From: Planctomycetota bacterium
Lineage (GTDB): Bacteria; Planctomycetota; Phycisphaerae; Sedimentisphaerales; SM23-30
Direction of reading: 5' to 3'
Assembly: GCA_029573975.1 (NCBI GenBank)
Contig: JAKQBU010000209.1
Location: 1 to 6,423, forward strand
Length of the DNA stretch: 6,423 nt
Every line of letters starts with the position of its first letter. Positions within the stretch are counted from its first letter, which is position 1. Made by a program: the position numbers and the translations under genes. The notes beneath the pieces were generated by a model. The model saw only the letters and a list, made by a program, of their open reading frames with translations. It was not told the origin of the DNA and did no database searches. This document shows positions 1 through 5,808 of this stretch, piece after piece.

Positions 1-190
1 TGAAATATTTTATTATAACGAAGTTGTATGATAGCTGCGTGTTAATATTTATCGGAAACCTTCCCCCTACACTTAACGTCCATTTTAATGTTTTGGTAAG
101 ATTCATGGGGCCAAGGCTATGGCTTGATCCGAAGTAAGAAAAAGGGACATTGTAAATTATAGCAATCTGCTCATTCTCACGTAAATGTGT

Positions 191-406
191 GCCATGAAAA
201 GGCGATGGTTTTCAGCGGGAGTCAGGCCCGTCCGGCAACAAGTTGCCGACCCTACCGGATTGGCGCAGGCGGAGGTGCAATATAGCCAGCTATGCACGAA
301 TACCCAATGGTTGCTTTACGGCGGTCAGGGCAGTAAAGGAAAAAACAGCCTGAAGGCTGAATTCAAAACGGGGGGAATTGCGCGAAAACGGCCAGGGTGA
401 AGGGCC
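191..406. other. Hairpin-rich segment, possible structured RNA
   Basis: Several short inverted repeats follow one another. GCC 191-193 pairs with GGC 201-203. CGGG 216-219 pairs with CCCG 227-230. CGGCAAC 233-239 pairs with GTTGCCG 242-248. GTGC..ATAGC 275-286 pairs with GCTAT-GCAC 289-297 around a three-base bulge. CTTTAC 314-319 pairs with GTAAAG 333-338. CAGCC 346-350 pairs with GGCTG 355-359 over a TGAA loop. GGCC 390-393 pairs with GGCC 403-406. This density is higher than in the flanking AT-rich DNA. I do not recognise a known riboswitch or small RNA family, and the strand is undetermined. It may be a small RNA, a leader or a decayed element. Confidence 0.3.
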
Positions 407-419
407 AAAATTGCGCAAG

Positions 420-435
420 GCAAAAAAATTTTTGC
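420..435. repeat. A/T-run palindrome
   Basis: GCAAAAA and TTTTTGC are separated by two A residues, giving a perfect 7-bp inverted repeat. It could act as a weak bidirectional terminator or simply as a bent A-tract. It stands directly behind the hairpin-rich segment, which would suit a terminator for RNA from that segment. This is speculative. Confidence 0.25.
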
Positions 436-643
436 TGAGGATTGACAAGGGTTTACGACGTTTTTGGGTAAAAAAAATGGGAAAAACGTTGCGCAGTTGC
501 GGACATCGGTCTATATATGGGGGGTAGTAGATAATATAAAAATGCAAAAAGAAAAATGGAAAAGAAGCGTGCGGAGGCCGTTCGGGCGGAGATATTTTTT
601 TTCAGAATTTTTGTAACCTTATGCGATCATTAAACTAATAATT

Positions 644-652
644 AGGAGAAGG
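644..652 (+). promoter_or_regulatory. Strong Shine-Dalgarno sequence before the 658 ORF
   Basis: AGGAGAAGG precedes the ATG at 658; the AGGAG core ends nine bases upstream of it. This is the best ribosome binding site on the plus strand in the first 840 bases, and the reason the very short ORF behind it deserves a mention. Confidence 0.5.
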
Positions 653-657
653 TTAAA

Positions 658-711
658 ATGCGATTTTCAAAAGGTAAAACCAGTGTTTTTGGCCCCTTCC
701 CTGACGGTTAA
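658..711 (+). CDS. Small ORF of 17 codons, possible leader peptide or gene remnant
   Basis: The ORF starts with ATG at 658 behind AGGAG and ends with TAA at 709-711. It encodes MRFSKGKTSVFGPFPDG, basic at the N-terminus and without a hydrophobic segment. Its last third lies inside the first unit of the 43-bp repeat that begins near 686. The repeat therefore supplies the C-terminal residues and the stop. Two readings are possible: a translated leader or upstream ORF for the DUF4838 gene 145 bases downstream, or the surviving start of an older gene truncated when the repeats arose. Nothing in the peptide identifies a function. The strong ribosome binding site is the only positive evidence. Confidence 0.3.
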   Translation: MRFSKGKTSVFGPFPDG

Positions 712-771
712 GGCTTGGATAAGACGATTTTTTGACCCCCTCCCTCACGGTCGGGGCTAGGATAAGAGGAT
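686..771. repeat. 43-bp imperfect tandem duplication
   Basis: Positions 686-728 and 729-771 align without gaps. Each begins with TTTTTG, continues with a C-rich CCCC-T-CCCT-ACGGT stretch, and ends with GG-CT-GGATAAGA-GAT. I count eight mismatches over the 39 aligned positions from 691 to 729. The C-rich half and the G-rich half are partly complementary, so each unit can form an imperfect hairpin. The second unit grades into the shorter repeats that follow. Confidence 0.7.
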
Positions 772-841
772 TGGGGCTTGGATAAGAGGGTTGGGGTTTG
801 GATAATAGTTGAGGCCTGGATAAGAGAAACAGGATAAGATA
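712..841. repeat. Array of six GGATAA direct repeats upstream of the DUF4838 gene
   Basis: GGATAA begins at 717, 760, 780, 800, 818 and 832, a spacing of 43, 20, 20, 18 and 14 bases. The best-matching units read GGGCTTGGATAAGAGG or close to it. The run TTGGAGATTGGTAAT directly behind the array (842-856) may be a seventh, degenerate copy, and it contains the ribosome binding site of the DUF4838 gene. The near-20-bp period is close to two helical turns, which would place protein-binding sites on one face of the DNA. Replication slippage of a simple repeat is the other explanation. Confidence 0.75.
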
Positions 842-843
842 TT

Positions 844-847
844 GGAG
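844..847 (+). promoter_or_regulatory. Ribosome binding site deciding the DUF4838 start
   Basis: GGAG ends nine bases before the ATG at 857. The TTG at 842 that opens the frame has only a weak AGGA seven bases upstream and would place GGAG inside the coding region. I therefore prefer 857. Confidence 0.55.
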
Positions 848-856
848 ATTGGTAAT

Positions 857-3424
857 ATGTTATGTCAAGGCAGGATGGTGGTAAAGGAGGGAGCTGGCAA
901 GTGCAGGGGGGTTATAACAGGTTGTATCCTGGCTATCTGGCTGGGGTGGGGGATGGCGGCCGGGGCTGCTTCGCAGACGGTAACGCTGCTGGAGGAGGGC
1001 AGGAGCGGGTATCAGATTGTGGTGGATGCGGCGGCCAGCGCTTCGGAAGTGTATGCGGCGGAGGAGCTGCAAAGCCATTTCAAGGCCTGCACGGGGGTTA
1101 CGCTGCCGATCAGCCGGGAGCTGCCGGGAGCGGAACAGGCTATGATCGTGGTGGGTTTTGGGGCGGCTACGGGGCGGCTGGGGCTGCCGGAAACGGACGG
1201 GCATCTGGCTGAGCAGGCGTGTATAATCAAGACCGTCAAGGGGCATCTGGTGATAGCCGGGACCAGGGCGGCTGGGACGCTGCACGGGGTACACCGGTTT
1301 CTGGAGGAGGTGCTGGGCGTCCGTTGGTATGCGCCGGATGTGGCGAAGACGCCGCCGCACCGGAATCTGGTGGTGCCGGATATGGACCGGATGGTTGAGC
1401 CGAGTTTTCTGTTTCGGCAGTGTTATTGCGCCGGGCCGAGCGGGGATGCGGGATTCGGGCTGCGGTTGGGTTATAACGCCGGCGAAGGGACGGCGGAAGA
1501 TCCGCAGGGGGAGCAGTATGCGTTTTACCGGACCTGCCACAGTTATTTTTTGTATGTCAGTCCCGAAGAGTTTTTTGACGCGCACCCGGAGTATTTTTCG
1601 GAGATTGGCGGCCAGCGTATCCGGGAGGAGACGCAGTTTTGCCTGAGCAATCCGGAGGTGCTGGAGATCGTTGCCCGGCGGGTGCTGGAGGCCATGCGGG
1701 CGCAGCCGCATACCCGGCAGTTTAACTTTTCGCAAATGGACTATTACAATTATTGCCAGTGTCCGCAATGCCGGGCGATCAATGAGAAATATCGAACAAA
1801 TGGGGGCACGCAATTCTGGTTTGTCAACCAGCTGGCGGAGCGGACCAGCCGGGAATTTCCGGACCGGCTCATCGGCACGCTGGCTTATACCTTTACGGAG
1901 GAGCCGCCGCAGGGGATGAAGATGCATCCGAATGCGGCGGTCTGGCTGTGCCATATGTTTCCCTGCTGCGACAGTCACCCGGTGGCGGAGTGTCCGCTGA
2001 ATGCGGAGTATAAAAGGCGGGTGGAGACGTGGTCGAAGCTGTGTTCGCATTTGTATATCTGGCATTATATTGTGAATTTTGCCCACTATTATAATCCGTT
2101 CCCTAATTTTCGGGCGATGGCGGCTGATGTGAGGTTTTATCAGAGTGTGGGGGCGGAGGGGATCTTTCTGCAGGGCATGGGGCCGTGCAAGGGGGGGGAA
2201 TTTGCGCTGCTGCGCGGGTACTACGGGCAGAAGCTGCTTTGGGACGCCGGGCAGGATGCCGAGGCGCTGCTGGCGGATTTTCTGGAAGGGAATTATGGTG
2301 CGGCGGCCCCGGCGCTGCGGCGGTATATCGCACTGCTGCAGGATAAGGTCGATAATGACAATATCCATATGCACCTATATACCAATCCGGCCCAGGGGTA
2401 TCTGACGGACGAAATTCTGGCGGAGGCGGAAACGCTATTTGACCAGGCGGAGGCCCAGGCGGCAAAGGATGCGGTTCTGCTGGAGCGGGTCAAGGTGGCA
2501 CGGATGCCGCTGCAATATGCGGCGCTGTTTCCCCGCAACGGGTACACGATTCGCGGCCGGGAGTTGAGGTTTAACGGCCAGGTGGCGGGGCCGGCGGCGG
2601 CTCTGGATTTTATTCAGCGGATGCAAAAACATGAATTCGGTGTGATCCGCGAGATGGGCGGCGAGCGCGAGCAACTGCTGCTGTTTGCCCAGCTTTTTTC
2701 CAATCCGGTGGAGGTGGTGGTGCTGGAGAATGACAGTCTGCATCTGGATATTGTTCCGCTGCTGGGGGGACGGGTATTGCGGATTGTGGAGCGTAAAACC
2801 GGACAGTGTGTAACGGCCTATAATGTGAAGAAAAATCTGTACTTTCCGTTTGCCGGGGGGTTGGGGAATTTTGTCGGGGGGAACTTCAATCCCTGCGGAT
2901 TCCTGGAGCCGGCGGTGGTTACCGCCTCGGATGCGCAGTCCGTGACGATGGTGACGACCACGCTGGATGGGTTCCAGTTGACGCGGACGGTGGCGTTGGA
3001 GAAGGGGAAGCCGACGGTGCGCATCCTCAACAGGCTGACCAATCCGTCGGACAAGGCGCGAACGGCCCAGTTGCGCAGCAATTTGATGCTGGAGATGGGA
3101 TCGCTGGCTTCGACGCGGGCAGGTTTTGTGAATCGGGGCGGGCAAACCAGCGCGCCGGACATCGGTGCGGTAATCGGCCGGCTGCGGGAAGGGATGTTTT
3201 TTACTGCTGAGCAGGCGCCGGAGGGGAGCTGGTCTTTTACCGGGGACAAGGGTCTGCGGGTGGTGCAGGCGTTTGACAGGGAGCAGGTGGATTGTACCTG
3301 GTTGTGTGCCTATCCCGAAGCGTTGGGGGAGCTGGAGGTGGAACTCTGGGCGCCGCGCCGGAGGCTGGGGGCGAATGAAAGCGTGGAGTTAAGGCAGAGC
3401 ATCACCGTGGAAAGGATCGAATGA
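857..3424 (+). CDS. Secreted DUF4838 protein with C-terminal mutarotase-like domain, putative glycoside hydrolase
   Basis: With the ATG at 857 the product has 855 residues. The N-terminus has basic residues followed by a hydrophobic run (about residues 18-37) and an Ala-rich cleavage region near AGAAS-Q, so export by signal peptidase I is likely. Residues about 45-175 resemble the non-catalytic N-domain of GH20/GH67 enzymes (AAEELQSHFKACTG, then RAAGTLHGVHRFLEEVLGVR-WY). The DUF4838 region (about 185-470) has the typical CQCPQC cysteine motif (300-305) and an acidic FTEEPP stretch (346-351). Residues about 620-855 look like a galactose-mutarotase-type beta-sandwich (DIVPLLGGRVLRI). From family knowledge, some DUF4838 proteins are glycan-active (CAZy GH163). 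The substrate cannot be read from this sequence. The gene stands alone behind a repeat array. The TTG at 842 is the alternative start. Confidence 0.9.
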   Translation: MLCQGRMVVKEGAGKCRGVITGCILAIWLGWGMAAGAASQTVTLLEEGRSGYQIVVDAAASASEVYAAEELQSHFKACTGVTLPISRELPGAEQAMIVVGFGAATGRLGLPETDGHLAEQACIIKTVKGHLVIAGTRAAGTLHGVHRFLEEVLGVRWYAPDVAKTPPHRNLVVPDMDRMVEPSFLFRQCYCAGPSGDAGFGLRLGYNAGEGTAEDPQGEQYAFYRTCHSYFLYVSPEEFFDAHPEYFSEIGGQRIREETQFCLSNPEVLEIVARRVLEAMRAQPHTRQFNFSQMDYYNYCQCPQCRAINEKYRTNGGTQFWFVNQLAERTSREFPDRLIGTLAYTFTEEPPQGMKMHPNAAVWLCHMFPCCDSHPVAECPLNAEYKRRVETWSKLCSHLYIWHYIVNFAHYYNPFPNFRAMAADVRFYQSVGAEGIFLQGMGPCKGGEFALLRGYYGQKLLWDAGQDAEALLADFLEGNYGAAAPALRRYIALLQDKVDNDNIHMHLYTNPAQGYLTDEILAEAETLFDQAEAQAAKDAVLLERVKVARMPLQYAALFPRNGYTIRGRELRFNGQVAGPAAALDFIQRMQKHEFGVIREMGGEREQLLLFAQLFSNPVEVVVLENDSLHLDIVPLLGGRVLRIVERKTGQCVTAYNVKKNLYFPFAGGLGNFVGGNFNPCGFLEPAVVTASDAQSVTMVTTTLDGFQLTRTVALEKGKPTVRILNRLTNPSDKARTAQLRSNLMLEMGSLASTRAGFVNRGGQTSAPDIGAVIGRLREGMFFTAEQAPEGSWSFTGDKGLRVVQAFDREQVDCTWLCAYPEALGELEVELWAPRRRLGANESVELRQSITVERIE

Positions 3425-3426
3425 CA

Positions 3427-3444
3427 CCGGCGGGGAAGGGCCGG
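3427..3444. terminator. Hairpin between convergent stop codons, possible bidirectional terminator
   Basis: CCGGC (3427-3431) and GCCGG (3440-3444) form a 5-bp GC stem over an 8-base loop. It fills almost the whole gap between the DUF4838 stop and the kdsA stop. There is no T-tract on either side, so it would not be a classical intrinsic terminator. Confidence 0.3.
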
Positions 3445-4278
<834 letters not shown>

Positions 4279-4283
4279 TATAA

Positions 4284-4290
4284 CACCTTT
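4284..4290 (-). promoter_or_regulatory. Ribosome binding site of kdsA
   Basis: On the minus strand AAAGGTG lies with its AGG seven bases before the ATG at 4278. This spacing supports that start. Confidence 0.6.
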
Positions 4291-4340
4291 AAAAATAACA
4301 GCTTATAAATTTTACGGCCGGATGGCATACCGGTTGATGT

Positions 4341-4346
4341 ATCATA
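4341..4346 (-). promoter_or_regulatory. Candidate -10 box for kdsA
   Basis: The minus strand reads TATGAT, five of six matches to TATAAT, about 62 bases before the kdsA start. The -35 position would fall around 4364-4369, directly at the edge of the MITE-like element, and matches the consensus poorly (about three of six). If real, this promoter lets kdsA be expressed independently of the upstream kinase gene. Confidence 0.3.
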
Positions 4347-4374
4347 GCGAAAATTTTTGAAAAAGCCAGATTAA

Positions 4375-4390
4375 CCCGCATTTCTCACGG
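4375..4390 (+). repeat. Left terminal inverted repeat
   Basis: CCCGCATTTCTCACGG is perfectly complementary to 4604-4619. With the TTAA on each side the perfect match extends to 20 bp, and one more base pair (A4370/T4624) makes it 21 bp. Confidence 0.8.
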
Positions 4391-4603
4391 ACTTTCGATT
4401 TTCAGCGGTCTTTTTGCCCGCCTTCTTCGTTCTCGTCGCTATCTGTCTTCAACTTATAGACTTATAGGCCTGCTGAAGATAGCTCCTGCGGCCTTGAAGG
4501 CAGCCAAAAATACGCGCTGAAAACAGACTGTCGAAGCTGGTGAACCAAAAATAGTACATAAGACATTCTGAACCATGGAGTTATCAATATAATAGTCAAA
4601 ATC

Positions 4604-4619
4604 CCGTGAGAAATGCGGG
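4604..4619 (-). repeat. Right terminal inverted repeat
   Basis: This is the exact partner of 4375-4390. It ends directly at the TTAA that carries the TAA stop of the lipid kinase gene on the minus strand. Confidence 0.8.
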
Positions 4620-5564
4620 TTAATGGAGCAGCCATTTGCGGAGATGGTAATGGCGGACGGGGGGGGCGAATTCCCTGCCCGGCGGGGGCGGCGGGGTGAA
4701 GACCTTGACGGCATGGGGAATGGATTCGATATGAAGAGGCAGAAGGGGTCCGGGGTCGCCGTCGATCTGGACATATTGAGGCTGGGGGGAGCGAATGATG
4801 ATGTCGCGGCAATGGAGCCGGACCACCTGGTCTGAGGTATGGGATATACCGGCAACGGTCAGGAGCGAATGCTTGAGAAGGGTTCTTCTTTTTCGGCATT
4901 TATAGATGCACAGATGGAGGAAGCCATCGGAGCAGTTGGCATCGGGCAGGATTTTGAGGCCGACGGCATAACGGGAGATATTGCCGACAAAGGCCAGGGC
5001 CGGCTCGTCACAGACCAGTTTGCCATCGGCCTCGATCTGGAAATGGGGAAAGTTGTGTTCCCAGAAGGTGCGGCAGATGGGCCAGATATAATCGGCATGG
5101 GTGATATGGCCAGAGCGGCCCTGGTGGACCATCTGGACGACCTCGGCATCGAAGCCGACGCCGACGATGGAGGTGAAGATCCGGCCGTTGACCCGTCCGA
5201 GATCGAGGTTTCTCAGGAGTCCGTGTTGCAGGCATTGGATGGTGGTTTTCATCGAGCCGTCCAGTCCCAGTTCGGAGGCGAGCAGGTTTTCGGTGCCGCA
5301 GGGCAGAATCATGACGGGGGTGGGGCAGCCGGCCATGGATTGCAGGACGGAACGGACGGTGCCGTCTCCGCCGGCGACGATAATCACGGAAGTGTTTGAC
5401 TGGCAAGCCATTGCCGCCAGTTCGCCGGCATGTTCGAGGGAGCGGGTGAGGTTGAGGCAAATTTGATCGCCCCGGCTCCGCAACCATTGACAGAGATGGC
5501 GGAGGCCGGAAATATCCAGGTGAGAGCCGGATTTGGGATTGATAATGAAGCAAAAGGTTTTCAT
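4620..5564 (-). CDS. Diacylglycerol/lipid kinase family protein (YegS/DagK type)
   Basis: The 314-residue protein belongs to the DAGK catalytic-domain family, which phosphorylates lipid hydroxyl groups such as diacylglycerol at the cytoplasmic face of the membrane using ATP. Family motifs appear in order: INPKSG (8-13), the nucleotide-binding AGGDGTV (64-70), ILPCGTENLLA (86-96) where many relatives have GTGNDFA, GVGFDAEVV (135-143), ILPDANCSDGFL (205-216) and QIDGDP (266-271). The domain normally ends near VKVFTP. Here about 24 more residues follow, with five consecutive prolines and then a basic tail ending in KWLLH. The ATG is the first possible start, because an in-frame TAG lies nine bases before it. 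No Shine-Dalgarno sequence is visible. The stop codon falls in the TTAA flank of the MITE-like element. The exact lipid substrate is not determinable. Confidence 0.93.
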   Translation of the reverse strand: MKTFCFIINPKSGSHLDISGLRHLCQWLRSRGDQICLNLTRSLEHAGELAAMACQSNTSVIIVAGGDGTVRSVLQSMAGCPTPVMILPCGTENLLASELGLDGSMKTTIQCLQHGLLRNLDLGRVNGRIFTSIVGVGFDAEVVQMVHQGRSGHITHADYIWPICRTFWEHNFPHFQIEADGKLVCDEPALAFVGNISRYAVGLKILPDANCSDGFLHLCIYKCRKRRTLLKHSLLTVAGISHTSDQVVRLHCRDIIIRSPQPQYVQIDGDPGPLLPLHIESIPHAVKVFTPPPPPGREFAPPVRHYHLRKWLLH

Positions 5565-5580
5565 GGTATAGTTCTAACTT

Positions 5581-5586
5581 TTTATA
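5581..5586 (-). promoter_or_regulatory. Candidate -10 box for the lipid kinase gene, implying a very short leader
   Basis: The minus strand reads TATAAA with only 16 bases between it and the ATG at 5564. Transcription would begin about ten bases before the start codon. This fits the missing Shine-Dalgarno sequence and would make the mRNA nearly leaderless. No good -35 match is present at the usual distance, so support is weak. Confidence 0.3.
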
Positions 5587-5633
5587 CAAAAGAGGTTTAT
5601 GTTAATTTTGTTCCTCTTTATTTGTTATCGGTC

Positions 5634-5683
5634 CCAGGGATGAAAAAACATAAATTTGGTAAAAACCAATAAACTTTCCCTGG
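5634..5683. repeat. Nested inverted repeat in the divergent intergenic region
   Basis: CCAGGGA (5634-5640) pairs with TCCCTGG (5677-5683). Between them TTGGT (5656-5660) pairs with ACCAA (5665-5669) over an AAAA loop. It lies upstream of both divergent genes, so it could be an operator or a structured 5' element. There is no direct evidence of function. Confidence 0.35.
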
Positions 5684-5710
5684 ATGGAGTATCCTGCCGA
5701 GGTTTTTCTA

Positions 5711-5738
5711 TTGCAAGAACGGCGGCCTTCCTTATAAT
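5711..5738 (+). promoter_or_regulatory. Sigma70-like promoter for the TPR gene
   Basis: TTGCAA (5711-5716, four of six matches to TTGACA) is followed after 16 bases by a perfect TATAAT (5733-5738). Transcription would start near 5745, giving a leader of about 65 bases before the ATG at 5809. Confidence 0.5.
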
Positions 5739-5788
5739 AACTGGCTTGTATCTATGTAGAATAAGATAGTGATATGGTAAAAGAAAAC

Positions 5789-5795
5789 AAGGGAG
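5789..5795 (+). promoter_or_regulatory. Ribosome binding site of the TPR gene
   Basis: AAGGGAG lies 13 bases before the ATG at 5809, somewhat farther than usual. The next in-frame ATG at 5824 has no such sequence, and an in-frame TGA at 5770-5772 blocks any longer upstream start. Confidence 0.45.
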
Positions 5796-5808
5796 ATATT
5801 TAATAAAA

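Larger units (their letters stand above)
1..657. other. Intergenic region without a convincing protein gene
   Basis: No reading frame here has both a usable ribosome binding site and protein-like composition. The frames of 71 and 85 codons in this stretch overlap each other on opposite strands and lack Shine-Dalgarno sequences. The first 180 bases and the stretch 420-657 are AT-rich. Between them lies a GC-richer, hairpin-dense segment (191-406), listed separately. The word TTGCGC occurs three times (378-383, 411-416, 489-494), the first two inside the longer AATTGCGC. A near-perfect palindrome of A and T runs framed by GC lies at 420-435. A lone TATAAT on the minus strand (12-17) could belong to a gene left of the window, but no -35 box accompanies it. 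Confidence 0.6.
4371..4623. mobile_element. MITE-like element with 16-bp terminal inverted repeats and TTAA flanks
   Basis: CCCGCATTTCTCACGG (4375-4390) and its exact reverse complement CCGTGAGAAATGCGGG (4604-4619) bound a 245-bp body. TTAA lies directly outside each end (4371-4374 and 4620-4623), as expected of a 4-bp target duplication. A second inverted pair, TTTTCAGCG (4399-4407) and CGCTGAAAA (4515-4523), lies inside, together with a short tandem CTTATAGA/CTTATAGG. The body is far too short for a transposase and shows no recognisable fragment of one in any frame. It is therefore a non-autonomous or decayed insertion that would need a transposase in trans. The ends recall those of IS1380/IS4-type elements from memory, but I cannot confirm the family. 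The right TTAA contains the stop codon of the kinase gene. Confidence 0.7.

Noticed and set aside
191..260. Cobalamin riboswitch or SRP RNA suggested by AGTCAGGCCCG
   Set aside because: The short word resembles parts of both. The conserved upstream core of a cobalamin riboswitch (CCCGCCACTG-like) is absent, and so is the GGAAGG/AGCAG internal loop of SRP RNA.
185..400. 71-codon plus-strand ORF in the hairpin-rich segment
   Set aside because: There is no ribosome binding site, no motif, and the sequence is better explained by repeated inverted repeats.
290..547. 85-codon minus-strand ORF
   Set aside because: It has no ribosome binding site and a composition set by A/T runs, and it overlaps the region with palindromes.
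570..602. Intrinsic terminator (GC-rich stretch followed by a run of T)
   Set aside because: Only about three base pairs can form around GCCGTTCGGGC, and ten bases separate it from the T-run. The stem is too weak to support a call.
753..796. G-quadruplex from four G-tracts in the repeat array
   Set aside because: Two of the three loops would be 11-16 bases long, beyond the usual range. The tracts follow simply from the repeat units.
842..856. TTG at 842 as the start of the DUF4838 gene (860 residues)
   Set aside because: The ATG at 857 has GGAG nine bases upstream, while the TTG has only a weak AGGA and would put GGAG inside the coding region. It remains a possible alternative.
905..925. 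Lipoprotein signal (lipobox-like ITGC)
   Set aside because: The cysteine follows the basic region almost directly, and the hydrophobic stretch comes after it. A normal signal peptidase I site fits better.
860..2374. 504-codon minus-strand ORF
   Set aside because: It is antisense to the DUF4838 gene and rich in His, Arg and Pro. It has no recognisable motif. The skewed third-base use of the real gene explains its openness.
4454..4620. Transposase remnant inside the MITE-like element
   Set aside because: All three minus-strand frames were read and none shows a recognisable transposase motif.
4839..5399. 186-codon plus-strand ORF
   Set aside because: It is antisense to the lipid kinase gene, whose motifs are clear. 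The composition is that of a shadow frame.
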